From the NCBI RefSeq assembly GCF_945859685.1, contig NC_079147.1:137292645-137356644 (forward strand): a stretch of 64,000 nucleotides of DNA, written 5' to 3'. Below, in pieces: positions 10,366 to 22,326 of this stretch; positions within the stretch are counted from its first letter, which is position 1, and every line of letters starts with the position of its first letter. This DNA is from Eupeodes corollae (lineage: Eukaryota > Arthropoda > Insecta > Diptera > Syrphidae). The position numbers and the translations under genes were made by a program. Under the pieces are notes generated by a model. That model was given only the letters and a program-made list of their open reading frames with translations. It ran no database searches and had not been told where the DNA came from.

Positions 10366-12165
10366 TTGGTGTTGTTTTCTGTGTTCATAGCGGATCCTAG
10401 GTAGACAGAGACCTTTGCTACCTCAAAGTAGCGTCTGTCGATGATGATGTTTTGACCGAGACGTCGGTGTTGTAGGTCGTTTCTTGATGACAGCATGTAA
10501 AGGGTGATTTAAGCTATTATCTTGTTGGCAACACTGGTTTAAACAGCTGACGCACATTTCGTGTTTTGTTTCACTTTCAAACATCTTCAGTCTATAATTT
10601 AACAATGAATCGTCTTAAAAACAAACAACGCTTGCAAATTATTGGATTTTCTTATCAAAATGAGTGCTCTGTTAAGAAAGTTCATCGCGCGCTTCTTCCA
10701 TTTTATGGTCAGTTCAGCGACGAAGCTCATTTTTGGCTCAATGGGTACGCAAATAAGCAGAATTGTCGATTTTCAGCTAGAAGAATTGCAAGAGCTATCA
10801 ATGTATCCAGAAAAAGTCACAGTTTGGTAAAATTATGGGCCGGTGCCATCATTGGACCGTACTTCTTCAAAGTTGTTGCGAATGTAACTGTGAATGATGA
10901 CCGCTACCATAAGATGATGACTTGACTTGACTTGCATGAAATGTGGTTTCAACAAAACGGTGCCACATACCATACAGCACTCGCAACAACGAACTTACTT
11001 AGAGGCAAGTTCGGTGAACATTTATTTCACGTTCGGGACCGGTCAATTGGCCACCTAGATCGTGTGGTTTAACGCCTTGACACTATTTTTTGTGGGTTAT
11101 GTTAAAGCTCATGTCTATACAGACAAGCCGGTATCGTGAGATACCGGCCGAAATTTTAGAAAGAGGATGCTAAAATTGGACTAAGCGGGTGGATTATTGG
11201 AGGTGCAGTCAAGGTCAACATTTGCATGAAAGAATCTTTAAACATAAAATTATAATTATAAATTACCGTACATCGATCCAACTAACGATTTCATGCATTT
11301 TTCTGAATTGTATGTTTTTTTTTTTGAAAAACTTTCTTATAGCTTTTAAAAAATCACTCTATAATTTATTTTGCCTTAATTAAACGGTAGGCCCATTTTT
11401 GCCGCCTCTGAATCAATACTCCCAAAAGATCCATTGACGTCATGCTGAGATTTTTCCGATTATGTCAATATCATCAGCATATGGCAGGAAGGACGATGTT
11501 TAAGAAACCATATGACCTTGTATAAAGCCTTTTTTGACATCAAAGGTTTCGGTTGAGTTTTTTTTTCATATTTTAAATAGCAGGGCGAGATCTCATGGTC
11601 ATCCTAAACGGAAGATATGCCAAAAGTTGACATGCCCACACTAATAAGGGCCTATCAGGTTGCTGACAAAGTTCTTTATACGTTTGTTTGTTACGGAGAA
11701 GATGATTTTGTAAGCTATTTTAAGTAGACTGATTTCACTATAGTCGACGCAGTTTAGAGGATCTCCTCTTTCCAGTATCGGGCAAACAATATAGTGGTTC
11801 TATTCATCGGGTATGCTTTCTTCTGACCATATCTTACAGATAAGTTGGTGCATGCTCCTAATCAAGTTATCCCCAGCTGCTTTGAAGAGCTCGGCATTCA
11901 AGCCATCTGCTCTATTAAGCTTTAGCTTAGATATGGCGATCTTTGCTTAGTCTAAGTCGGCGAGACGGGATTGTTGGTTTTCTTCTACTATATTGAATGG
12001 ATCATCCTGCTTGACAGCGGAATTCGGTTCATCGCCGTCGCCGTTATACTGTCTGCAGAAGTGGTCCTTCTATATTCCCAGGATTGACTGCGGTTCTACT
12101 ATGATGTTTCCAGTTTCATCTTTGCAGCCTTCGGTTAGAGGTGTATGTACTCCTGAATTTCGTTA
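10366..12165 (-). pseudogene. RTE-like non-LTR retroelement (copy 1), interrupted by mariner
   Basis: On the minus strand the fragment enters near 12160 with the pre-RT segment (TEGCKDETGN-like). It continues through an EPNSAV-like stretch and AELFKAAGDNLIRSMHQLI, then CPILERGDPLNCVDYS-like sequence, to the catalytic YADDIDIIG at about 11480. After KMGLP it is broken by the mariner at 10500-11359. It resumes at MLSSRNDLQHRRLGQN (10496) and runs to SVYLGSAMNTENNT (about 10375). Internal deletions remove much of the palm, and many stops are present. The left end abuts the CR1-like copy. It shares its family with 41455-42722 and 51173-52934. Confidence 0.8.
10500..11359 (+). mobile_element. Mariner-like element, internally deleted, nested in RTE-like copy
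   Basis: Inverted ends (AAGGGTGATTT... and ...AAATCACTC) are flanked by TA at 10498-10499 and 11360-11361, the mariner/Tc1 target duplication. Inside, the plus strand encodes MNRLKNKQRLQIIGFSYQNE (start of the N-terminal HTH). It then jumps by deletion to QFSDEAHFWLNGYANKQNCR, the first catalytic aspartate region. It continues out of frame to AGAIIGPYFFK, VTVNDDRYHKMM, and ELHEMWFQQNGATYHTA, where the usual second aspartate (QQDGATCH) is replaced by asparagine. Several frameshifts follow. The 3' part carries LDRVV*RLDT in place of the third aspartate motif. It is non-autonomous. The TIR family is shared with 54147-54805. Confidence 0.85.
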
Positions 12166-13374
12166 CTCATGTATGTATAATAAATCTGGAGCTCTCCAAT
12201 CGGTCAAAAAATCATATATGGACCCAGCTGTTCTTTTATAGCAATGAATACGTACCAACAATTCTTGGAAACCTTTGGATATTTTTTCTGAAATCTCTTT
12301 TTTTTTCATTATCTTTTATCTTACACTAACAAAAAGATATGCGGATACCATTTCTATATAAGATTGAACGCAGCTATTCAATCACAACTAACGGAAAATT
12401 ACTGGTCAGTAAAGTATTCAAGAAATTATGCGTTTAAAAACATAGAAATTATAGGCCGACCAAGTTAAAAACCTACGAACTTTTGGATAGGAACTGTTTT
12501 GTTTTGCTAAGTTGATATACTTTAAATTTAGGTAGACTAAGAACTTCAAACCGAGGGGTCATATCAAATACAGTGAAGCATAACATTATATTAAATATTG
12601 ACAAATTATTTCTATTTCTTTAATCCAAAACACATTAAAAAATTTGTTTCTATTTTAAATACAGCCTAACCATGAGAATGCTAATACAAATGACGAAAAT
12701 ATCTGCCCGTCAGTAGAGATGTATCGTAAAGTCAAAGAACAAACAATTTGGACAGAAATTATAAACGGACTTTCTATAGTAAGTTTGTTAAAAAATAATT
12801 TTTGAATCTTCTTTTCGTATAATAGTCGGGTAAAAATAAGCGTTTCACTTGGGAATGGGGGTTTATATGAAATTATATAGAAACACTTAAGGCCCTACTC
12901 TAATAGATTTAACAGAGCTTAAGACATCTTAAGGGAACGAACCAATACGCAGCCTTATATGTCACTAACCATAATAGACGTTCCGCTCAGTTTCGTTAAA
13001 TTTCGCTAACTTTCGCGCAATTACGCAAGAGCCATTATGGTTACTTTTTGTTTTGACGATAACTTCTGATAACTTTTCGTTCGGTTTTGACATTAGCTTA
13101 CTTTTGGTTAAGTCTATTATAGTTGGGCCATTACAAAACAACATTTTAGTTGAAGATAACACTTCCAGTAATATCGGAGCTCGGGACAATATAACGGTAT
13201 ATCAACACAAGTGAAGTTGGTTTTATGATTTTATGGGAAAAAGGCTATGTTTCGTTATTCAGTAATATTTTTGGCTGATTCGGCAATTTTCGGCATAAAA
13301 CCTTAAGTTACTTTTTACACTGGATATTTGAAGCACTCTTTTTCGTTTTTTCAAACCTGGGGGCAGTTCCAATT
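12166..13374. other. Unassigned DNA with a weak inverted repeat
   Basis: No coding signal was recognised. An imperfect inverted pair (ACCATAATAGAC near 12968 and GTCTATTATAGTTGG near 13110) could be a small MITE, but no duplication was found. Confidence 0.35.
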
Positions 13375-14770
13375 CAACCCTGCCAGTGAGTGTTATGACT
13401 TCGCCTGTTATCGAGCGCGTCAGTGAATCTATAGGTCAAATCTTTTTTTGCACTCGTACTGTAGCGAGAGTCCTAAAAGATCTTAACATACATATGGAAA
13501 TCCGCTGGTCCGGATGGAATCCCCGCTATTGTTCTGAAGAGGCCTTCTTCAACGCTAGCAAAACCACTTCGTAAGCTTTTTCATCTCTCCTACTCCTCAA
13601 GTCTCTTTCAAGCCTATCCCAAAAAAAGGTGAATCTTCCTCATCCTCTAATTATGGACCGATTGGACTTACATACGTCACTTCTTTCCAGAATCATGGAA
13701 ACGCTGATTAATTATCAGCTCAGGAAATATCTCGAAGATCGGAAACTTCTTAATGACCAACAATACTGCTTTCGCAGCAATAGGTCCACTGGTTATCTCA
13801 TAGTTCATCTCACCGAACAGTGAAGCAAATCTTAACATCGTTCTTAAGAAAGTAAGATTATGGCACTTGATATTTCAAAACAATTTGATAGGGTTTGGCA
13901 TCAGGCTCTCTTATCGAAAATGCGTGCTTTCGGTTCTCATGAATCAATTCTTCATTGGATTAGTAATTATCTTTCTGATCTTTCAATACAAGTATTATAA
14001 GATGGGTTCAAGCCTGAAAAGCACAAAATAAATGCTGGTGTGCCCCAGGGCTCTGTTTTATCTCAGACACTCTTTCTCATTTTTACTAATGATCTCCTGT
14101 CTGCAACTTCTAATCCAATTTTGTTTCCCTGACGATAGCTTTTCATATTCGTTTTCAGAATATCATCCCTCTTATTCGGGTGTGGAACTGCAACGACAAA
14201 ATATGATAAGCTCATTAAATTTCGACCTAAACAGCATTGCTTGGAATTTTCGGTATATGTACCACCAACCGTCTCTTGTGGAACGATCACATATGTATAC
14301 GCGAAGTCGCCAAAAATACCGCAAGATGTTTGGGTTTTCGAAGGCGATGCAAGAAGTTGCTCCAAGAAGCTTTGAATATAACACCCATATCTGGGCTGGT
14401 GCTCCTGCAACGTACCTAAGCCTCTGGGACAGTATTGAACGTAGAACATTTAGACTGATTGGTTATAATACCATAATAGGATCATTTACGTCGCTTAAAA
14501 ATCGTCGTAAAGTTTCTCGTCTCACCCTCTTTTACAGTTATTTTAACTGTTTATGCTCTAGTGAAATAGCCAGCTGCATTCCTCCCCTTAAACAGTTCAA
14601 CCCTAATACTCGCGCTTCTAGGAATGCTTATAAGTACAGAGATTCTTTCTTTAGCCGTACTACGCGAATGTGGAATGCCTTACCACACTGTCTTTCCCAG
14701 CCATTGCAATATTCAGGAATTCAAAACCAATCAATGTGCACCGACTACTCCTTTCTCAATTTACAAGTGC
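13375..14770 (+). pseudogene. CR1/Jockey-superfamily non-LTR retroelement (CR1-like copy 2)
   Basis: The same family as 8985-10365 but more decayed. It starts slightly further 5', with RTVARVLKDLNIH. Across many frameshifts it then shows LINYQLRKYLEDRKLLND, the RSTGYLIVHLTEQ segment, a DISK(Q)FDRVWH-like palm, NAGVPQGSVL-like sequence at 14030, and FPDDSFSYSFS. In that last segment the second box has decayed from FADD to FPDD. The C-terminal block (YNTHIWAGAPATYLSLWDS) is joined to upstream RT sequence after a deletion of about 130 bp near 14350. It ends near RMWNALPHCLSQPLQYS and a short 3' tail. No poly-A tail is obvious. It is dead. Confidence 0.8.
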
Positions 14771-15887
14771 TCTCACTGTGTCTTTACATAATAAGGGTGG
14801 TAATATCCCCTTGAGTGTGCGCTTGTTATAAAAAAAAATTAAGATATCTTCAGTTTCTGTACCTATTTTCATCAAAATGCGAACTATATAATGTTGGAAG
14901 ATACACTAACATTTTCTATGTTATAACCATTTGCAAACCATAAATTACTATTTTAAGCCCTTCAACTCACACTCTTGAAAAAAGGATTCAAAAAAATTAA
15001 TATTTTTCCATAACATTTGTAATTTGTTGATAAAGTTGATTTTACTTTTTCTTCTACAGGTGATAGCGACAATTACAATTTATTCTTCAGTCTGCTTTTG
15101 TGTTTTTCTTCTCGTTAATTGGATGTCGAAAATGTCTGTCAACAACAACATTCCTCCACATAAGAATCTATAAAGAACTACATCAGTGCCCAGTTCCGTA
15201 TACGACTAGATGCCTAATCCTTAACACATAATTAATGAGTAAAGGTTTAAATGAATTTAATTATACAAGTCGGTGTTCAAGTTCACTTTATATAAGATGC
15301 ATTTTAAATACATTAAGATTATTTATAACTCCTGTGAAATGCTTTTGTAAGTTATTGTTCAACTCAAGGCGTTGTTGTAGAATGTAAGATCTAGGAAGAA
15401 TGAAGAAAAATGCACTTGCACTAAAATCTGAGATTAAGATTTATGTTTACCTTCGTTACGGTTCGATTGAGGTAGACATATCATCAAAGGGGCATCATTT
15501 TAATAGTATTTAGCTTCTTTTGAAGTTAGGGTCTGGATTTTAGTTGCAATTTAAAAACTAGAGTTTGAGTTATGTGCAAGAAACTGAATCTCTTTATAAG
15601 AAATTCATTACTCATATCGATGACATAATAGATATAGACTTACAGACCGATTCTTCCCAAAGTCACTGATGCGGATGCCTCACATCACAAGTTACAAGAA
15701 GAGGTGAAAATAAAAACTGTGATATCCGTCAGAGCAGGTTACAACATTTTTGAAGTTTGATGGATTAACATACACTATATGAATTTTGTAAGAAAATTTT
15801 GTAGATTTAATATAAAAATAATATTCTCTTTGAGTTTTCATTTCGTAAGTGGATATAGCTTCTTCTTTGATCTACATTTTTTTTTTT
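14771..15887. other. Unassigned DNA between CR1-like copy 2 and the foldback element
   Basis: AT-rich, with no coding, RNA or terminal-repeat signal that I could support. Confidence 0.5.
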
Positions 15888-17049
15888 AACTTCTCATAGG
15901 AAGTTATTTCTCGACGTTTCAAGGTCCCTAGAGTCGAAATAAAAGATTTTTAGAGAGATGTCTGTGCTTGAGTGTGTTCGTACGTCTGTACGTTCGTGAC
16001 GTTTTGTTCGTCGTCCATAGCTCAAGAACTAGAAGACATATCGACTTCAATTAAATTTTGTTAGACAGATAATAATGAAGAAAGATTCAGAAAGCGCCCT
16101 CAAGAAAATTGAGTGGATGAATTGACAGTTTTCTTACAAAAAAATAAAAACATTATTAAAAGTTCGTGAAAATAGATTTTCGACTTAAATATCTTTTCAA
16201 AACTTTGAGATATTGGCTTTAAACTAATTTGATGTTATGAAAAATATTCTTTTCAACATTCAATAAAATTTTGAGTAAAATCGAATCGACAGTTTTTTAC
16301 AAAAAATAAAAACCTAGAAAAGCATTCCTTAAAGTTCGTGAAAATAGATTTTCGACTCAAATATCTTTTCAAAAATTTGAGATTTCGGTGTCAAATTAAT
16401 TTTATTTAAAAAAAATATGATTTTTAACATTTGATAAAATTTTGTGAAAAAATTGAATTTTATAGTTTTTTTTTTTACAAAAAATTAAAACCTTAAAAAA
16501 CCATTACTAAAAGTTCGTAAAAATTGAAAAATTTAGATATTGGCATCAAAATAATTTTATTTCATAAAAAATATTATTTTCAACATTCGGTAAAATTTTG
16601 AGAAAAATTGAATTGACAGTTTTCTTACAAAATATAAAAAACTAAACAAAACATTATTAAAAGTTTATGAAATCTACAAAAACCAGTACGCAAATTTGGT
16701 AAAAATTGATGTTCGGTTCTCGATATCTCGTGAATGATAGAAGATATTTTGATTTCAAACAATTTCTCATTCATCCAATTTGTATTTGCTTAAGAAATAA
16801 AAACTTTTAAGAAATTCTACTAAAATTGGTAAAAATTGGTTAACGACCAAAAATCTGGTTAACAAAAATAGATTTTGAAATCAAACTGTTTCTTCAAATG
16901 CAAAATATTGTTGGTAAATTTAAAATTTTTAAGAATAATTCAACGGACAACTTTGAAAAAAAAAAACATGAAAGCCTGCAAAACTTTTCATCAGGACAAA
17001 TGGACTGACCGGATGGGAAGTTATCAGTGTCCGTCGTATCACAGCCTAT

Positions 17050-17440
17050 TTTTTAATATTGCTTTAAACGAAAATACGTTACGTGGGATCGTAGCGTTAA
17101 TGACCCCCCTGGGAGATAATTTTTTTTATTGTCCTAGGAACTCCCCTGAATTTAAAACTATCGTATTGCGTTAATGGATATGACTCCCATTATATTTTTA
17201 ATTATTTATTTCTTAGATTACACATATGAAACAAGATTTATATTTTACTTCCTTGAACTTTGTTTGCCAAAAGTACTATTATTAACAGAGCACTGGACCA
17301 AGAACATAATATGAATCGGAATTCAGCCCTTTTCCAATAAAGCAGCACACATTCATCAACTTTTGACCACTGGATGATCCAAGGCAGTCATCGACTGGTT
17401 TACAGCAGCTAGATTACCCGACAACACTTTAACATTTAAA
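17050..17440. other. Central spacer of foldback-like element 1
   Basis: Sequence between the arms, not palindromic and not found elsewhere in the window. No coding signal (the frame at 16875-17174 only straddles the arm). Confidence 0.5.
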
Positions 17441-17579
17441 AATGAAAAAGAGGCTGGGATGCGACCCACACTGATAACTTCCCATCCCGTCTGTCGATTT
17501 GTCTTGCTTAAAAGTTTGTCTTTATGTACTCGTATCAATTTTTACCAAATTTGCGTACTCTTTTTGTAGATTTTATTTT

Positions 17580-19260
17580 TTATATGAAAAAACGGACTGT
17601 TGGATTTTTATATTAAAATTACTGAATATCGAAAACAATATTTTTTGTGAAATAAAATAAGTTTCAAGCCAATATTTTTAAGTTTTGAAAAGCTGTTTGA
17701 GCCGAAAGTAAATTTTTACCAAGTAAAACTTGGTATTGTTTTATTTTAGAGTTTTATTTTTTGTAAAAAAAAACTGTCAATTCGATTTTTTAAAAATTTT
17801 ACCAACAATATTTCTTATGAGATAAAATTACTTTAAAGCCAATACTTAAAATTTTTAAAGAGATATTTGAGTCGAAAATCAATTTTTACCAACTTTTATA
17901 CATTTTTTTTAGGTTTTTATTTTTTGTAAAAAAAACTGTCAATTCGATTTTTTTTCAAACTCTAATTGAATGTTGACAGCAAGATTTTTTGAAAGATAAA
18001 AGTAAATTAAAGCCAATATCTCAAAGTTTTGAAAAGATATTTGAGTCGAAAATCAATTTTTACCAACTTTTATAAATTATTTTTTTAGGTTTTTATTTTT
18101 TGTAAAAAAACTATCAATTCGATTTTTTTCAAACTTTAATGTATGTTGACAACAAGATTTTTTGAAAGTTAAAAGATAATTAAAGCCAATATCTCAAAGT
18201 TTTGAAAAGATATTTGAGTCAAAAATCAATTTTTACCAACTTTTATAAATTATTTTTTTTAGGTTTTTAGTTTTTGTAAAGAAAACTATCAATCCGATTT
18301 TTTTCAAACTTTAATTGTATGTTGACAACAAGATTGTTTGAAAGATAAAAGATAATTAAAGCCAATATCTCAAAGTTTTGAAAAGATATTTGAGTCGAAA
18401 ATCAATTTTTACCAACTTTTATAATTTTTTTTTTAGGTTTTTATTTTTTGTAAAAAAACTGTCAATTCGATTTTTTTCAAACTTTAACTGAATGTTGACA
18501 ACAATATTTTTTAAAAGATAAAAGTAAATAAAAGCCAATATCTCAAAGTTTTGAAAAGATATTCGAGTCGAAAATCAATTTTTACCAACTTTTATAATTT
18601 TTTTTTTTAGGTTTTAATTTTATGTAAAAAAACTGTCAATTCGATTTTTTTCAAACTTTAACTGAATATTGACAACAAGATTTTTTGAAAGATAAAAGTA
18701 AATAAAAGCCAATATCTCAAAGTTTTGAAAAGATATTTGAGTCGAAAATCAATTTTTACCAACTTTTATAAATTTTTTGTTTAGGTTTTTATTTTTTGTA
18801 AAAAAAACTGTCAATTCGATTTTTTCAAACTTTAATTGTATGTTGACAACAAGATTTTTTGAAAGATAAAAGTAAATTAAAGCCAATATCTCAAAGTTTT
18901 GAAAAGATATTCGAGTCGAAAATCAATTTTTACCAACTTTTATAAATTTTTTTTTTAGGTTTTTATTTTTTGTAAAAAAAACTGTCAATTCGATTTTTCT
19001 CAAAATTTTTCAGAATGTTGAAAACAATATTTCTTATAAGATTAAATAAAATTGAAGCCTTAATTTCAAGTTTTTGAAAAGATATTTGAATCGATATTCA
19101 ATTTTTACGAACTTTGAATAATGTTTTTTTTTAGATTTTTATTTTTTATAAAAAAACTGTCAATTAGATTTTTCTCAAAATCTTATCAGATGTCAAAAAC
19201 ATTATTTTTCGTTGCACAAAATTGTTTTAGAGATAAAATCATATTTCAGTCGTAAAATTT
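17580..19260. repeat. Tandem array of ~174-bp units
   Basis: The anchor AAGCCAATATCTCAAAG recurs with starts near 17667, 17837, 18011, 18184, 18360, 18533, 18707, 18881 and 19055. The spacings are 170, 174, 173, 176, 173, 174, 174 and 174. Each unit contains AAAGATATTTGAGTCGAAAA, TTTTTACCAACTTTTATA, an A/T-rich tract and AACTGTCAATTCGATTTTT. Central units are most alike and outer ones diverge, as in arrays maintained by unequal exchange. Confidence 0.9.
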
Positions 19261-19589
19261 TGGAGGTGACAAATTTTTTTTTTCAGTTTTATTGATTTAA
19301 AAAAAAAAACGTTATATTGATTTTTTTCAAAAAATATACCTGTTTGGTATCACGTTACAATCTATTATATAAAATTTAATTCAAGTCTTTAGCGTTTTTG
19401 GTTCGTAAGATATTTAGGGTTAACCAAAATTTTCACCATTTTTTCAAACTGCTATAGTAAAAAAACCACCCACGCAATTTTCTTGAGAGCCCTTTCTGCA
19501 TCTTTCTGCCTTATTATCTGTATAACAAAATTTATTTGAAGTCGATATCTCTTCTGGTTCTTGAGCTATGGACAACGAAAAAAACGTCG

Positions 19590-19692
19590 CGAACGTACGG
19601 ACGTACGGACGTACGGACGTACGGACGTACGGACATACGGACGTACGGACGTACGGACGTACAAACGTACGTACACACGCACGCACAGACAT
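19590..19692. repeat. CGGACGTA octamer microsatellite in the right arm
   Basis: About nine tandem copies of CGGACGTA with a few variants, passing into ACGTACACACGCACGCAC. The corresponding place in the left arm and in element 2 has only one to three units, so the expansion is specific to this arm. Confidence 0.9.
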
Positions 19693-19805
19693 CTTTCTAA
19701 AAATCTTTTATTTCGACTCTAGGGACCTTGAAACGTCGAGAAATGTCAAAATTTTCAATTTGACAAATCGGACCCATTACAATAACTTCCTATGGGAAGT
19801 TAAAA

Positions 19806-20232
19806 ATGTCACGAGGGCATAAACAGAGAATTACTTTAAGGGTATGTCTCCCGCAGAAGCGAACTCAGAACTCATGTAAATGAATTTGAATGTATTAGTG
19901 AAAGATCGTTACTCTCTTCATTATCAAATTCAAAATTTGAATTTCCAATTACTCTATATTTGCCTCTTGATCTTTTTTGTCTCTCAGAGCGAGGGATATA
20001 TTTCCGCACAAGCAGCCAATCAAAGAAATAAGAAATAGAACAACGTTGCATGATAAACCGGTTTTTTTTGGTATGTCTAGTTAGGTAGATTTGTTGTTGT
20101 CTTTTGCATATGGTTCGAATTTTATAAAGCAAGTGGGTATTTTGCTATCGAAGGAGATGTTTTTTTCTTGAATTTCTTTTTTTGGTCGACATTTTCTAAT
20201 TATTGAAAATAATTATTTTATTTTAATATTTT
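19806..20232. other. Unassigned spacer between foldback-like elements
   Basis: About 430 bp without coding or repeat signal. Confidence 0.45.
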
Positions 20233-22326
20233 TTTACTTCCCATTGGAAATTATTGTAATGGGTCCGATTTGTCAAATTGAAAATTTTGACATTTCTCGA
20301 GGTTTCAAGGTCCCTAGAATCAAAATAAAAGGTTTTTAGAAACATGTCTGTGCGTGCGTGTGTACGTACGTTCGTGCGTCCGTACTTTCGCGACGTTTTT
20401 TTCGTCGTCCATAGCTCAAGAACCAGAAGAGATATCGACTTCAAATAAATTTTGTTATACAGATAATAAGGCAGAAAGATGCAGAAAGGGCTCTCAAGAA
20501 AATTGCGTAGGTGTTTTTTTTACCATAGCAGTTTAAAAAAAAGGTGAAAATTTTGGATAACCCTAAATATCTTACGAACCAAAAACGCTAGAGACTTGAA
20601 TTAAATTTTATATAATATATTGTAACGTGATATCAACCAAGTATATTTTTTGAAAAAAATCCATTTAACGGTTTTTTTATAAATCAAAAAACTGAAAAAA
20701 AAAATGTGTCACCTACCAAATTTTACGACTAAAATATGATTTCATCTCCAACGTGCAACGAAAAATAATGTTTTTGAAATTTGATAAAATTTTGAGAAAA
20801 ATCGAATTGACAGTTTTTTTTATACAAAATAAAAATCTAAAAAAACTTTACTCAAAGTTGGTAAAAATTGAATATCGATTCAAAACTCTTTTCATTTCAT
20901 TTTTATATAAAAATCCAACAGTCCGTTTTTTCATAAAAAATAAAATCTACAAAAAATAGTACGCAAATTTGGTCAAAATTGATACGAGTACATATAGACA
21001 AACTTTTAAGAAAGACAAATTGACAGACGGGATGGGAAGTTATAAGTGTGGGTCACATCTCAGCCTCTTTTTTGAAATAGTTTGACAGGATTGTGCACAC
21101 TGATAACTTCCCATCACGTCTGTCGATTTGTCTTGCTTAAAAGTTTGTCTATCAATTTTTAGCAAATTTGCGTTTTATTTTTTGTAGATTTTATTTTTAT
21201 GAAAAAACGGACTGTTGGATTTTTATATAAAAATCACTAAATATCGAAAACAATATTTTCTGTGAAATAAAAAAAGGTTTGAAGCCAATATTTTTAATTT
21301 TTGAAAAGCTATTTGAGTTGAAAGTAAATGTTTACCAAGTTTTAGTATTGTTTTTTTTTTTAGAGTTTTATTTTTTGTAAAAAAACTGTCAATGAGATTT
21401 TCTTCAAATTTCTATCAAATGTTGAAAACAATATTTCATATAAGATAAAATTAGTTTGAAGCCAATATTTCAAATTTTTAAAAAGATATTTGAGGTGAAA
21501 ATCAATTTTTACCAACTTTTGTTAAATTTTTTTTTAGGTTTTTAATTTTTTGTACAAAAACTGTCAATTTGATTTTGTTCAAAATTTGACTGAATGTTCA
21601 AAATAATATTTCTTATAAGATAAAACTAGTTTGAAGCCTAAATTTCAAATTTTTGAAAAGATATTTGAATCGATATTCAATTTTTACCAACTTTGAGTAA
21701 AGTTTTTTTAGATTTTTATTTTGTATAAAAAAAACTGTCAATTCGATTTTTCTCAAAATTGTATCATATTGGCAAAAACATTCTTCTTCGTTGCACAAAA
21801 TTGTTTTGGAGATGAAATCATATTTTAGTCGTAAAATTTGGTAGGTGACACATTTTTTTTTTCAGTTTTTTGATTTATAAAAAAACCGTTAAATGGATTT
21901 TTTTCAAAAAATATACTTGGTTGATATCACGTTACAATATATTATATAAAATTTAATTCAAGTCTCTAGCGTTTTTGGTTCGTAAGATATTTAGGGTTAA
22001 CCAAAATTTTCACCTTTTTTTTCAAACTGCTATGGTAAAAAACCCACCTACGCAATATTCTTGAGAGCCCTTTCTGCATCTTTCTGCCTTATTATCTGTA
22101 TAGCAAAATTTATTTGAAGTCGATATCTCTTCTGGTTCTTGAGCTATGGAAGACGAAAAAAACGTCGCGAAAGTACGGACGTACGAACGTACGTACACAC
22201 GCACGCACAGACATCTTTCTAAAAATCTTTTATTTCGACTCTAGGGACCTTGAAACGTCGAAAAATGTCAAAATTTTCAATTTGACAAATCGGACCTATT
22301 ATAATAACTTCGTATGGGAAGTTAAA
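20233..22326. mobile_element. Foldback-like inverted-repeat element 2
   Basis: The same family as 15888-19805. The left end is ACTTCCCATTGGAAAT at about 20235. The right end is AACTTCGTATGGGAAGTT at about 22306-22323. The arms are near-complete inverted copies meeting around a spacer of only about 50 bp (roughly 21040-21090). Left arm about 0.8 kb, right arm about 1.24 kb. The right arm has three 174-bp-type units (anchors near 21283, 21460, 21634), while the left retains about one. The element could extrude as a large cruciform. Frames such as 20354-20536 and 22022-22204 are arm-encoded shadows with no function. Confidence 0.85.

Larger units (their letters stand above)
15888..19805. mobile_element. 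Foldback-like inverted-repeat element 1
   Basis: The two arms are inverted copies. The left end starts AACTTCTCATAGGAAGTT at 15888 and the right end finishes AACTTCCTATGGGAAGTT near 19802; the end is itself a small palindrome. Inward from each end follow matching segments: GACGTTTCAAGGTCCCTAGA, a CTGTGCGTGCGTG/ACGTAC stretch, and a CTCAAGAACCAGAAGA-type block. Then come repeats of about 174 bp. The arms meet at GATGGGAAGTTATCAGTG (left, about 17010) and ACTGATAACTTCCCATC (right, about 17470). A spacer of about 400 bp separates them. The arms are unequal: about 1.15 kb left and 2.35 kb right, the right having more 174-bp units. The left end lacks some 45 bp present in the right. No protein is encoded. 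The structure resembles Drosophila FB or Galileo elements, but the family cannot be named. Confidence 0.8.

Noticed and set aside
12963..13120. Small MITE with ACCATAATAGAC ends
   Set aside because: The inverted match is short and imperfect, and no target duplication was found.
14063..14449. 128-codon minus-strand frame
   Set aside because: Antisense of CR1-like copy 2; the plus strand carries RT motifs.
17580..19260. CRISPR-like array
   Set aside because: Units are contiguous 174-bp tandem repeats without unique spacers, in eukaryotic DNA.
19444..19822. Open frames with VRTYGRTDVRTYG / VRPYVRTSVCPYV repeats
   Set aside because: Translation of the CGGACGTA octamer and the foldback arm; same in both strands.
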